From Limnephilus marmoratus (lineage: Eukaryota > Arthropoda > Insecta > Trichoptera > Limnephilidae): 64,000 bases of DNA. A program made the position numbers and the translations under genes. Each line of letters starts with the position of its first letter. The first letter of the stretch is position 1. Below are positions 29,811 to 41,470 of this stretch, piece after piece. The notes beneath the pieces are model-generated. The model was not told the DNA's origin and searched no databases. It saw only the letters and a program-made list of their open reading frames with translations. Where the stretch lies: NCBI GenBank assembly GCA_917880885.1, contig OU862912.1, positions 50,331,117 to 50,395,116 on the forward strand, written 5' to 3'.

Positions 29811-31382
29811 TCTCATTCAGTTAATTATTATTGTACCGCCCACAATAAAAAATTGATTTTGCTTTCCAAAAAACGCTCATTAAAGAACATATTATATATT
29901 ACTATTAAAATATATATAAGGATTAAATATCATGTATTTCCAATTACGTCCTCTGCGTGCGTACTATACCAAAATTTCTCTAAATAAACAATAAACCATG
30001 TTAATCTCCTAGGTGACAATCATGTGACCTCCTAGGTAAGTGTCAAATATTGTAGGTAGATGTATTTTCGTATCGGTGATCGATAAACCGGTGGATGAAA
30101 TTTTTAGCCGTAAGTCGTTTTAATGGTTTGTCTTGTTTGTAGTTAGAAGTAAGATTGTAGAGACAAGTTTGTAAAACGCCCTTGATGCGATTTTTCACAA
30201 AACCGGCGCTATACAAATGATTAAATTATTATTATGATTATTAATAGCTCTTGTAATAGTTACAAATAACGACGCAACGCTATTAAACTGGTAGCGGCTC
30301 GTTGGTTAGGTATATGTGAATAAGATAATACATAAAAATTACTAACATCATTTTAAAGAAAAAATAAAGTTTTAAATAAAATATGAGATTAGAATACAAG
30401 CAACCAGAAGTACCAGGATTAAGTAGCTCTTGTTATAATTCAACTCAAGGCATTTTTTTTATAAACATGACAAGTTTGTACATATACTCGTAAGTACGTT
30501 TTTAAAATACATTATTATTTAAACATAAAACATAAGCGCAGATGTATCAACTATACTAGCATTAATAGAGATTGCCTTTTAAATGCAGCTTCAGTTCACT
30601 TCGTATGTCGATATCCGAATAGATTCTGTTCGACAGCAAGATTGCTTTCCCGACCGACATGATTATTGCCTAGTTAGTCCTACAGGCTGAAAGATAGAAC
30701 AGTCTATGGGTCTCTGCTGTCGGTGGCTAAGATAACCAACGGCAACAAAGAAATGAATGCTCTCCATCATAGACGAATTTTCAAACTATCCGCGAATCCG
30801 TCTGAAGAAATGTGCAGCAATGTGAACATCCCTTCTGACCCATAGATGGTAAATTCCGAGCATACCCAAAAGAAAGTCTGTAGGACAGAGCCATGGGTAG
30901 CTATACTCCCTCGTAAGAGAAATTTCAGAAATTAAACGGCTGTTTTCGGAACAAGGAGCATAAAGAGGTTTAATAACTAACAAGTTATTTTAATAGCAAC
31001 AACCTCGCTAAATTTACATACAATGGCAAACCTACCTGCTTTTGCGTGTCTTAGCTGGTTGTAACACACAAAGAATGAATGATTAGGTGTAGATAGCAGA
31101 TACATATTTTTTATCATAATGGAACGGTTTATGATGAGTACAATGATCTATTGATGATAAGTTTCCATGGTTGTCAACACACATCTAATTGAATTAAATT
31201 GTTAAGCGTGATTTGATAGGTCTGCTAGAGGTGAAAATTTTGTGTTTGGTATGGACTCAGAACTGAGTGATTTTTTCACATGATTGAATATATTATGTGC
31301 TTCCAACAATCATCTGTTAGTCATGCCATTTGTCCCGCTTCTTTTTGAGGATTGTGATGATTGTTGATCAAGGGCCAATTAT
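29811..31382. other. No gene identified
   Basis: AT-rich sequence. A more GC-balanced patch at 30560-30985 carries a minus-strand ORF (30786-30983, 65 residues). It lacks any motif, and flanking splice signals are not persuasive, so I leave it uncalled. Confidence 0.4.
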
Positions 31383-31895
31383 GGGCATATTATACACTTC
31401 AATTCTGTCTCGCAATTTGGTTGAAGCAACCAAATTACACCGTGTAAACAAGAAATTGAATGTTTTGATGTCATTGCGCGTCATCTTTCAACCGTATTGA
31501 AAATATTGAGCTTGTTCAATATTTTCAATGCGATGGTTCTGTTGTCCATTCGTGCGCATGCGCGAATGCGGCGCGCAGCACTGTGCGCGCGTATGGAAGT
31601 GTCAAACTGTGACTGTTTATTTTGTAGTGAGTTGTCAACGGATTGTTAATTGAATAATTAATCAACAGATTGTCGATTGAAAATGGTTTTTAAATGGAGG
31701 GAAGAGTATACGCCTCTGTTCTTAGAGCACTTTAAGAACTATCCAAGCCTGTGGAACATTAAATCAGAGGGATATAATAACAGAGATGTGATTAAATGCT
31801 CCACTTCTGAAAAGTACGTGTAAACAGCACACCCTTTCAATTATACGCCGTTCAACCAAATCGCATCAATGTGGTTGAAGTGTATAATATCGCCA
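31383..31895 (+). mobile_element. TIR element carrying a MADF-like exon
   Basis: GGGCATATTATACACTTCAA at 31383 is inverted near 31895 (GGCGATATTATACACTTCAA), and a second block GCAATTTGGTTGAA / GCGATTTGGTTGAA pairs further in. The interior has a TGCGCATGCGC palindrome (31554-31564), a GCGCGC-rich stretch and an ATG exon at 31683. A TIR element with a MADF/Myb-type second protein would fit PIF/Harbinger, but no DDE transposase is seen and the TSD is unclear. It is therefore probably a deletion derivative. Confidence 0.55.
31683..31814 (+). CDS. First exon of a MADF-domain protein (partial)
   Basis: From ATG at 31683 the translation is MVFKWREEYTPLFLEHFKN then YPSLWNIKSEGYNNRDVIKC. MADF domains (as in Adf-1) start with a helix that binds DNA and carry the signature L/F-I-x-x-Y/F-x-x-x-P-x-L-W-x-x-x-x-x-x-Y-x-n-R; this fits well over the first 36 residues. 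The frame ends at TAA 31821-31823, but a good splice donor, AAAA/GTACGT, lies at 31814/31815, so the rest of the domain would be in a later exon that I cannot find. It could encode the DNA-binding accessory protein of a Harbinger-like transposon or be a captured host exon. It may be non-functional. Confidence 0.5.
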
Positions 31896-32930
31896 AAACA
31901 CAACGCAAGGTTACAGACAGTTATTAATTCTGAAAGTTAAGGAGTTCGTTGTTTTTGATGAAATGTACGGTGAGATTTCACTAGATTATTTTTTAAAATC
32001 GGTTCTAAGAAAAATTTACGATTGCGGCACTTTTCTCGTTGGTGCCAATATATTTTTTTTCTTTTAAAGCGTCGACTTGGCGGTATGGCAATATGGCATA
32101 GCACAAATGAGGTTAAGAAGCACTGGTTACCATGATTACATATCTTAACGTTGGAAAGCTTGTTGCCAAACTTGTATAAGTATTTAAGTTAATGAGGAAA
32201 ATACGGTGTATCTAAAAACATATTATTGGTTGCGTAACAGTACAAGCATTTCACCAAAGCTGGAAGATTGTGGTATCAGTTCATGTCGCAAAGCAAATGT
32301 AATTTGGCATATTCCAGACGGGGTCTTATGATTTTGATCGTTAAGAGCGGTAGGAGTGGGGGTAAAGGAGGGGGGGGTACATAGGGAGAAAGGGAATAAC
32401 TTTAAAATCGGGTAATTAGACTAACACTTTCTTCGAGGGCCTACCGGGAAGCCGGCTTAGGGGCGCGGACGCAGAGTCTCGGTTCCGACTGGACTGAGGC
32501 TCCGCTTGTCCTCGGCGGGACTGTCGGACGACTGCACCTCAGCTGCTTTGGTTAAGTCATACAATCTCATCACAATATATAATTTTTTGATTCTATTAAC
32601 TTTTCTTCCTTTATATCAATAAACTTTTATTTCAGCTACATCAAGTGGCGGAGATGAGAAATCATAACTAACAACATGTACGCACTCGCATACTGCCTGC
32701 TAACAATATATGCCCGGACATTGCAGGTCTAGAGTAATTTTAATAAAAAAATAGAGTCCTGACGTGTACGGTGAAGGCGGAAACCATCTGTTTCCTTAGA
32801 ATGCCGCAGGAAAGTGGTGGACAACCTCCAATGTTTTTTTAAATTTGGCAATTATTTTTCTTTTATTTTGATACATATTTTTAATGCTTCTAAATTATTC
32901 AGGCATATTCTTATTCTGTTTTTATGTATT
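31896..32930. other. No gene identified
   Basis: AT-rich sequence with one GC-rich patch (32435-32545, AGGGCCTACCGGGAAGCCGG) that may be an old transposon part. There is no ORF above background, and a G-run stands at about 32361-32378. Confidence 0.4.
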
Positions 32931-33239
32931 ACTAGCTGAAGTCCCCGGCGATGCCCGGGCTTTACGCAAAGTTTTCGAAATCAAATGTAGAGAGTGACTT
33001 TCCAGCCTCGGGATAAAAATATAGATTTGAATACAAATCAAATACACACCGCCCGCTTGCCAGCCCGCTCGTCCAACACTATATTATATATTTCAACCAA
33101 TTTACACAAAACCTCGACAAATTATATACCTAAACCTTTTACATGAATCACTCTAATCTATTAGTGAAAACCGCATGCAAATCCGTTCAGTTGTTTTTTA
33201 GTTTTAGACAGACAGACTTTAATTTATAAATGTAGAGAT
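32931..33239 (-). mobile_element. Complete non-autonomous Helitron
   Basis: Minus strand: 5' TCTCTACATTTATAAATTAA at 33239, the family blocks GTCTGTCTGTC and GCGGTTTTCAC, and the 3' hairpin CCCGG-GCATCG-CCGGG followed by ACTTCAGCTAGT, whose end is at 32931. Both termini and the hairpin are present, about 309 bp in all. Confidence 0.8.
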
Positions 33240-33240
33240 A

Positions 33241-33590
33241 TGGACTCCTGTATTTCTGTTGGTGAAGCATTTGGACTCCTGTATTTCTGGTGTCTAACAA
33301 GCACAGGTTTCTCAGACTTTGCCGACCATACGTTTAACAGAAATACAGGAGTCCAAACAATACATAAAAATAGATTAGGAATACGCCTGAATAATTTAGA
33401 AGCATTAGAAACATCAAATCAAAGAAAAATAATTGCCAAATTTTAAACATCATATTTACTTCACAATCTTCCTCTGTAGTGTAATTTAGTTTTTATGTTT
33501 ATTGTCCTGGAGAAGGTTGAGATCAACCGTCACCGGTCGACAAATATAAATTAACTGACAATAATAAAGTGGTTTTAAACAAAAAACTTG
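33241..33590 (+). other. Retroelement 3' fragment with short repeats
   Basis: GGACTCCTGTATTTCTG occurs at about 33242 and 33272 and inverted at about 33338. An open frame ending LGIRLNNLEALETSNQRKI at 33446 and a tail with CAATAATAAAGTGG and an A-rich end resemble the end of a LINE or Penelope-like ORF2 plus 3' UTR. Too little remains to name the family. Confidence 0.35.
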
Positions 33591-33836
33591 TTTCATTTTG
33601 TAGATATAAAATACATAAACCGAGGTATGCCATAGTTCCACTCACTCTTGTGCGACATTTATTTATTTGTTAGAAACAAACAGCTTTTACATAATATACA
33701 GTTATAATAGATATACAAGTGAGCTGAAGTCAAGCCACAGAAGTTTCTTATGCTAAAGTTTTAATATCTTATAATAAGAGGAAGAGGAGTATAGGAAAAG
33801 GATAGGAGAATCTCCCGATACATTCCATACCTCAAA

Positions 33837-34200
33837 TTAATAATCGATCGTACTCGTTACTTCAAATCGATATTTCTTTAAGTTATTACTAAAAATGTCA
33901 ATGTTGTGAAATTTTGTATTATATTGTGCCCATACACGAGGAATTGGGGAGTTTTTTCTAATATTTGTTCCACAATAGGGTAAATAAAATAAATCGGATT
34001 GTCGGGTTGATCTTGATGGAATATGAAAATTTATTAAATTGGTAAGTTCTGGTGAGTCCAGGCCATTATTTAGAATTTAAAAAAATAGGATTTGGTAAAA
34101 AATTAGACGTCGTTTTTGTAGGGATTTGAAATAGTGAAATTTAATGGATTCGTTATAATTTGAGAGGTGTAAGTTTAGTTTGTAATTTATGTATTGAAGA
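33837..34200 (-). pseudogene. LINE reverse transcriptase C terminus
   Basis: On the minus strand, with one stop, the sequence reads KSLQKRRLIFYQILFF, ILNNGLDSPELTNLINFHIP, RQSDLFYLPYCGTNIRKNSP and IPRVWAQYNT, ending at TAA (33837-33839). The phrases (RR...FL..IL....DSP.LL..I.FH.P.R.TR....F..P..RTN.....P...W) are characteristic of LINE ORF2 C termini. The upstream part continues beyond a TIR insertion at 34201. The 3' UTR and tail run on to about 33650 (AACAAATAAATAAAT). Confidence 0.6.
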
Positions 34201-35026
34201 GGCCACTTGCATCACATTTAAAAAAAATCCGGTTTAGGCAAATATTCTAAGACATTCTGTATTTTTTTTTTCAATTGTATTTTTGAAACCCTGGGGATTT
34301 TTTGAAAATTTCAATCCGAAAAATCAGACCAATTTTTATAAACCGGAAAGACGGGACATAATTTTATAGGTGCGAAAAAACGATAATTACATAGCCGAAA
34401 ATCATTTTAAAAAAGAACGTTTTCCACAAGAAAGGGCACAGAAGAATAACGAGGCATACCAAAAATATTACATCTCATAAATATTTTTTTCCTTGATCCA
34501 TCTTATTTATCATAAATCATTATGAAGTTCAACGTCTATATTACTAAATACAATATAATATACTTATACTTGTAAATTATAATAATAAAAATAATTTTAT
34601 AAAATTTGATTTTGTTAAAATCAGCACCACTACCATTATACCTCTAAAACACGTACTGACAGCGTAAAATGTACGGGGTTCTCTTCATAACATCTGTCAA
34701 AAAGTCAAACCAAAAGATAAGTTCGCAGAGAACAAACAATAAATCTAGTGAACGTTTAATGTCAAATTCAAAAATTCACCTGAAATCAAAGTGTTGCCAT
34801 ATAAAAAAAAAATCAGTGTGGAATTTTACAAAATTAATAAGAAAATTTTCTGAGACGGGACATTTTCTTGTAGTGACGTCACGGGTCCAAATAATGGATT
34901 TATTTATTTAAAAATAAATAAAAAACAGTACATTTCTAAAAATTTTACTAACATTTTCGTAATCTTAGTAAAAAAATCTAACCACACGATTTTTTCCAAG
35001 TCGTCATGAAATCCATGCAAGTGGCC
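34201..35026. mobile_element. TIR element inside a LINE fragment
   Basis: GGCCACTTGCAT at 34201-34212 is exactly inverted at 35015-35026. The 826-bp interior is AT-rich with an 80-residue Lys/Ser-rich ORF (34669-34911) that I do not recognise. LINE C-terminal coding sequence stands left of it. The superfamily is unresolved; no clean TSD is seen. Confidence 0.5.
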
Positions 35027-35861
35027 TATTCTTTCAATATGGGCTATATATACAGCCCATATTACATATCTATGGCTTAAAATTAGGATAACGTATGTCT
35101 AATTAATTAATTCGTTATGAAATGGACTATACTCAGGATTAACTAATTTGGAAAGTGCAAAAATATGGCACACTAAAAATTGAATCATTCCGGTTTTCAT
35201 ATTGAGACGTGTATTATAATAAAATTTTCTAAAGTTTTTTTTTTACTTGGTTTATCTACTATATATACTATATCTTGTCTCTACGCCATCTGCATTAAAA
35301 TAATACAAGAATATGTTTTTTTTTTATATTTGCGGCTACGATTAATCGTGATCACAATCGTAGCATCACTAATTGAAACCCCGCAACAAGTAGGTAGAGG
35401 CAGAGAGAGACAAATCAGTGCTCCAGACAGATGTGGTAGCAGACGCTGGTTAGTGTCCATCCAGTTCATGTTCAGTGGAGTACCGACCCGTTGCGCTGGT
35501 GGGCAGCCCGTTTGATTTATTTAATAATTCCATTGATAGAACCCGCCACAGAGTGTTCAGACATCCGTCCATTATGCTGATTAAATAATGGACTCCGTAG
35601 GTACTCCTGTCGGACATACTCGTAATGTTATTACTCTAGGATGTATTAACTTTTATGCCTGTCCTGGGGTTATTTAAAATCATTTTTTAATTTTTGTAAC
35701 CAGGGAGACATTACGTAAGAGCGATATTCTGTTCCAACTACGGTTTGTTTCAATTTGAGGTTCTCGTTGGCATTGAAAAATATGATGACCTCCGTAGTAA
35801 AGCAATGAGATCCTCAACTACGAATATGCATCAATATCTAGATTGCTTACAATTTGGGTGG

Positions 35862-36175
35862 CGGGGACAGGTACCTACCGCCGCCCCATGAACCATTTAT
35901 AGGACAACCAACACCTTTGCCATAGGTTACCCCAAGTGATTCGCGACGTTTGTGACTTGTTAGAGGTTTGTCCGGGTCTTGGTGGCAGTTGTGTCGGCTC
36001 ACCTGCTGCGTGGCAGGCCGGACCGGGAGAACTTTTGACTTCTCCAGGAGGTTTCTCTCGGAACATCGCCTTGCACCGCAATGGGAGGGATGGATTCATA
36101 CGTCCGCCGCTTGACGGACTTGACTTACATGTTCCCAGACTCCTACCCACCCATGGTCAAGAAACCAGGTGTCAA
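35862..36175 (+). mobile_element. SINE-like element sharing the LINE head, 3'-truncated
   Basis: ACCGCCGCCCCATGAACCAT, ACACCTTTGCCATAGGTTAC, GTGGCAGGCCGGACCGGGAG and CGGAACATCGCCTTGCACCG follow the order of the copies at 25453 and 59203. The LINE-type tail is absent: the similarity stops near 36170. Confidence 0.65.
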
Positions 36176-37300
36176 GAGCGTGTGAACACATTTAACATAC
36201 CTGTCGGCTTTTGTATAACAAACACAAAGAACTTAAAAAATGGCAAAAAAACAACCTTTTGGAATGGAGCGTACACAACACGTCATTTGAACGATTATTC
36301 AAAAGTACAGCGGTTCTATTTCATATGAAATCTATAGCAGAGATAATACCGATGGAGGTGTGCTGTAGATAATGTCTGTATGCTCAAGTAAGCTCAATGA
36401 TTAAACATTTTCAAGTACCGAATTACTTTCTCCAACATTAAATGTAAGTCGCGAAGTACATGTCGACGCGTCATGACAAAATGACATCATATTTATTTAC
36501 AAAATTATATAATTCAAATTACCATGTGGAATCTTCCCTCTTGGCCTCAATTTAAATAAATGTCAATCCCCGTCTCCTGAGAAATCGCGAAACTTTCCAT
36601 GTTCCTTTACAAAGAACCAAATTTAAATTCTTCTAACTTCTTGTGCGAAAGTGTTGACTAAAATATTACATACATATAACAGATTACATTAAAATACATA
36701 CATATAACAGATTACATACAAAAAGAAAACATATGATTCTTAAAACTAATTAAGTACAATAAATTCATTTCTTGTTAATGAAACTATACAACTCAATGGA
36801 GATAAAATTTCTAGTGTTTGAATTTGGGAGTAGTGCCATCATAAAATAATTATAAAGAAATTATATTTTTTTAAGTAATAAATATTTAGAAATAGTTATA
36901 TTTAGAGTAGGTGGTTGTAGGTAATAGGTAGGTAGAGTTGGTTCAAACCTTATATTTGGAATGGGAACGCTTCTTAGAGTAGGTCTAGGTAAATAAACGT
37001 CCCCAGAACATTTTTTATAAAATTTTAACTTGACGATGCTTAACCTCTGAGGCCTCGGGCATATTCCGTGATAAAGTCAGAATATTGTAATAAAATCTAA
37101 ATAAATGGAATATTTCTGAATGTATCCGAAAACTAAAGCTGTTTTTGGATGGTCATCCATCAAATATGTTTTCAATTTTTATTATTAGAAACCAACATTT
37201 TATTTTTGAATGCAAACATATAAAAGTTTTAAAAATGGATCGCCTTATGTTTTTAGAATTAAAATTACTGAAAACAAAAAAAAAACACACAGTTTTTTAA
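36176..37300. other. No gene; small tandem repeat and inverse of repeat 1075
   Basis: ACATACATATAACAGATTAC occurs twice around 36668 and 36696. Bases 37040-37165 are the inverted partner of 1075-1235. Otherwise AT-rich. Confidence 0.45.
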
Positions 37301-37388
37301 ACGACTTCAAAAAGGAGGAGGTTCTCAATTCGACTGTATTTTTTTTTTTTTTTTTTTCAATGTTTGTTACCTCAGAACTTTTGACTTT
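37300..37388 (+). repeat. Short dispersed repeat end
   Basis: GACTTCAAAAAGGAGGAGGT then TCTCAATTCGACTGTATTTT is a sequence that I know as a common end of repeats in moth and butterfly genomes. The start GACTTCAAAAA also borders the palindrome at 37922-38400. A T-run follows. Confidence 0.5.
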
Positions 37389-37389
37389 T

Positions 37390-37505
37390 TTTTTTTTTTA
37401 CATTAACTCCACATAGGAGGCCTTGAGGAAAATAATTTCCCTCAGGGCCTATGTCATCTGGGATGCTGCGTGGAGAGTCTTTTTGAGGAGAGGAAGGAAT
37501 GAACA
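37390..37505 (-). mobile_element. LINE 3' end, truncated
   Basis: On the minus strand: CTCCTCAAAAAGACTCTCCA, GCAGCATCCCAGATGACATA, stem-loop with one mismatch, then AATGTAAAAAAA. It is the same 3' UTR as at 7100-7200 and carries no coding part worth calling. Confidence 0.75.
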
Positions 37506-37921
37506 ATGGACTGGGTGAACCGATATTGATGATTCTTTTTTTATTTGAAAGCTGGTGCTTTCCGTGTGGTCCCATTTTAATTTGGTTCAGTTTCGATAAT
37601 GGGATCCATGAGAAAACCATATATGTCATAAATTTGCATTAAGTATGTGCGCGACAAATGGACGAATACTCAATATCACGCCTTCACCATGTACTTCAAG
37701 GGTAGTATGATGAGAGTTTGGTTAGGTTTTGATTATCGGATCCATGACAAAGTAACGGAACTCTTCAATTCTTAGGAGCAAATTAACGAAACTCGGCCGA
37801 ATCTCTTAATTTGACCCTAGCGTCGTTATGGTCAAATTGTGTCCGGCTCATATGAGTAGCACGTTTAGTAGGTCTACCCATATTCAGACAAATTAGTTGG
37901 TGTAGGTACTTCAGATTCACT

Positions 37922-38400
37922 AAAAAAAAAATAAACAAAAATTTTAAATAAACAAAAAAACGACTTCAAAAAATGCACTAAAAAGTAAAAAAAATAATTT
38001 CGTACTCTTCTACAACTTCATAATCATTTACTTTTTCTACTCATTAACATGTAGGTACGATTGTTATTTTTGGAGTCGGTGTCAGCAAAGGTACCCGGCC
38101 CAACGTGTTCACTTGACAGCCCCCCTCCCGCCGCGGCCTCGCTCTCGCCTCGTCAAGTCGCTTGTGCGGCACAAGCACATTTCACCTAAACTATACATGT
38201 ATGTAGTTACAAACCTTCCTTGAATGACACCGACTCCAAAAACAACAATCGTACCTATATGTTGATGAGTAGAAAAAGTCAGATGATTATGAAGTTGTAG
38301 AAGAGTACGAAATTATTTTTTTACTTTTTAGTGCATTTTTTGAAGTCGTTTTTTTGTTTTGTTAAAATTTTTGTTTTTTAGACAAATGTATTATAAAAAT
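37922..38400. mobile_element. Large palindromic element, arms about 150 bp
   Basis: AACGACTTCAAAAAATGCAC, TAATTTCGTACTCTTCTACA, CGATTGTTATTTTTGGAGTC on the left are mirrored at 38225-38400. The roughly 150-base centre is GC-rich (CCCGCCGCGGCCTCGCTCTC). Long inverted arms around an unrelated core resemble a foldback element or MITE. No ORF. Confidence 0.7.
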
Positions 38401-39480
38401 TTTCGCCACCTCACTTCTTTATCGTTTCAAGTAAAAATAATCAATTAAAAATTAACAATGTTTCATAAATTTTTCATGTTTGGAAACTTTGGTTTCATAC
38501 AGTGTACATTTTAATTATTTTGTGGTTAACTTTTAGATTTGAATATAAAGCGTGGTGTTTTCTCTTTCTAATGCCGTTTAGATCTTATTTTTACCATTAT
38601 AGTATGAGAGACACAACGATTTCTATGAGAAATGTATGAGATGTTCCCAAAAGCGAACAAATTCGGCTGAGAAGTTAACTCAAGTTTTTTGTCTATTGTT
38701 TTATGTTTACATGTGGTTGTACCAAAGACAATAAAATACATCGCCTGTTTTGTACATTGATAAATTAAAAATCAGTTTCAATGATCTGATAACTAGATTA
38801 CAGGAGTCAAATGGTATTATCTGAATTGTGTCGACCTCAGTTTTATATCAATATTGGAATAGACTATAGACCACACTTATTAAAATTTTTCTTCGGTGGC
38901 TAAACCGAAGTGTCAAAGTACAAGTAAATTACTGCATAACCAACCCAGTCCACCTATTTCCATATTATTTGCGACCTTATTCTGTGTCTATTCACAAACA
39001 CAGTGAATTATAATTTTAATTGGCCTCTGTAATTATCGTCTAGAAGAGAAGTAGCGGAGAGGTGCGGTAAAGCGCTAACATTTTAACTGCATTAATTAGA
39101 AAAGCCAGTGACTTGATTGGCTGATAGTAACTGAGTCAATGCCTCGCTTATCTGATCAACTATCAATTGGCGCTATCAAACGATACAGCCTCTAAATACT
39201 GACACGCACTGCATCGACACTCAGACTCAGGTGGATTTTCAAATGTTAGTGCAGGTGGTGAACAGAAAACATCACTTCATGTAACGTGCAGCTTAGTACC
39301 TAATGAGTTTTCGTAAATATGCTTCAAGTTATTATATGTCAACAATATACTTTGAGAGAAGAGATCATTTCGAAATGTAAAGTTAATTACGATTTGTGGG
39401 ATACATTGCAAATTGTTCATTAATAATAATTGTTTTTTCAGTCAGTTATTGACCTATCTTTGGTTTTAATATACGATTAT
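38401..39480. other. No gene identified
   Basis: AT-rich sequence without convincing ORFs, TIRs or retroelement tails. Confidence 0.4.
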
Positions 39481-40110
39481 AATATGAAATGCAAACACCA
39501 GTTACCTTTATGTGTTAATCCTTTGTTATATTGTTATTAAGCATAATATATGTATATATTTACGAATACCTTCTATTTTATTATAATTAATATTTTAATA
39601 ACTAAGCTAAACAAACAACGGTTCTCCTCATGTTTTAATTGGTTATTTTATTTTATTCTTCTTTTCTCTTATAAATTATGTTGTCTTCAAAATATGTACA
39701 AGTATGTAGGACTAAAATATGCAATGCAAACACCAGTTACCATTTTGATTAAATCCTTTGTTTTTAAGTATATTTACCGTATATATATTATTTTTATTAT
39801 TATTTAAATAACTATGCTAGACAAACAACGGTTATTTTTATGTTTTAATGGGATATTTTATTTTATTTCCTTATCTCCTCTTTTTTTTATTTTATACAAC
39901 ACTTGTATGTATAGGACTATAATATGCAATGCATACACCAGTTACCTATATGTTTTAATCCTCTGTATTTTACCAGTTATTTTTTTAATTGATATCATTT
40001 TAACAAGTACGCTAAACAAACAACAGTTTTGTTTTAAACCGTTTTTTTTATTATTCTTTCCCTTCTTTTCATTTCCTAAGTTTTATTTTTGTTTGTACAA
40101 AACATGTTCC
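39481..40110. repeat. Three diverged tandem units of about 190-235 bp
   Basis: Each unit starts AATATG(C/A)AATGCAAACACC and includes GCTAAACAAACAACGGTT and a T-rich end before TAGGACTATAAT. Starts are at 39481, 39716 and 39921. Divergence is high, so the array is old. It resembles a short satellite relic. ORFs across it are Phe/Leu-rich by-products. Confidence 0.65.
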
Positions 40111-40149
40111 ATATGTCCATACTCTTCCTAATTTAACTGTCCTAAAACG

Positions 40150-40230
40150 GAAATCCTCGTAGTTGAGCGGTGAAAACGTTTTATAAGTAATGTACAATAA
40201 ATGTATAATTTTGTACTAAATAAATAAAAA
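40150..40230 (+). other. Probable retroelement 3' tail
   Basis: ATGTACAATAAATGTATAAT leads into CTAAATAAATAAAAATAAAA, the usual form of a LINE 3' end. The body cannot be identified because the tandem array precedes it. Confidence 0.35.
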
Positions 40231-40269
40231 TAAAAATGTTGTGTCCATCGATTTCTTTTCAGTTATCTT

Positions 40270-40465
40270 TGTATTTTTACAACTTCATTTTCATGTGTTC
40301 CATCTCCAAAACACGTGTTTTCATGGGTTTCTTTTTAACATCCCATGTTTTCATTTGTCTCATCTTCACAACCTTTGTTTACATCTGTTTTACACTAACG
40401 ACTTATTTTTTCAGGTGTTCCTTCTTTACAACCTTTGTTTTCATGTTTTACATATTTCTACCAAT
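40270..40465. repeat. Diverged minisatellite, about 30-bp unit, six copies
   Basis: Variants of ACAACCTTTGTTTTCATGTG followed by TTCCATCTTC recur about every 30 bases. The Phe/Cys/His-rich ORFs here follow from the repeat. Confidence 0.55.
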
Positions 40466-41470
40466 ATATTCCTGTTAAAACTTTTGTCACTTTTCAACTT
40501 TTCCAATCATTTTTGTTGTTGTTATGTTGTTGACACAAATATCTACAAACTTTTCCACGCATTCGGGGCGACACTTCTGTAGGTATTAGGACTATCAGTT
40601 ACTCCCTGTTCATCCTTTAGGCCCCAGCACATGAAAAAAATATTAATCATATCAAAATGCGTATCTCTCGCAATTCTGGTTTTCCTGCATCATTCAATTC
40701 CTACTAGCAGAAAAGTTAATATACAATTATTCTCGTTTTTGTTAACATTAAAATAGTATTTTGAAATAATCATAACGTTGTATGGTTTCTACAAAAACAT
40801 ATTCAAGAAACTCACGGAACCAAGGAAATGATTTATTATTTATTACACAGTCGTCTAGCCTCGAGAAAACCACAGAGCATTAAGTTATTAACCAAATGTT
40901 TGTTAACTGTTGTAAACAGAATGGTTATTCTGCATATGAAGAAATCATCCGAAAACTCTGTGGTCTTTACACAAAGTGGGTAAAATAAGAAAATGCCACC
41001 AATTTCAAGAAATGAATTATTAGAACAAACTATTTTTTACATACACCGAAATAAAATTTCCATGATATTTTATGAGAGGCATGTGTTCGTTTCTTGTCAT
41101 GTTCTTAGATTACTTTTTACACAAGGTGATGGATGGAGCCATCATTTTAATGAGAGCTAATATAATAAAATAATGTTTAATCATTGCATCACGAACTTTG
41201 CTAGCAACTAAAAGTTGGTATCTTTTAGTATTCTTCAGCAATATAATGTAATGAAGCTTGGTACGAACTTGTTCTACCATTACTTTTATCGTTTCAACAC
41301 CCAACAATCGGTCTAAACAGTCAATCTATCAATCTAGATTTAAAACGACGAATTTGAACAATAAACACGGAGAGGATAGAAAGCCAATTACTTGACATTC
41401 CAGACAAAAAGCAAACTGGTTTCGAGAAACCCTAAGATGCATTGAATGTTTAGGGTTTGGGTTTACTGGC
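40466..41470. other. No gene identified
   Basis: AT-rich, with no ORF above background and no inverted ends found. Confidence 0.4.

Noticed and set aside
30786..30983. 65-residue ORF in a GC-balanced patch considered as a host exon
   Set aside because: No domain, no good splice sites and no neighbouring exon; could be chance.
39550..40582. Phe/Tyr/Leu-rich ORFs that look like membrane proteins
   Set aside because: Produced by T-rich tandem repeats; no conserved start or frame between units.
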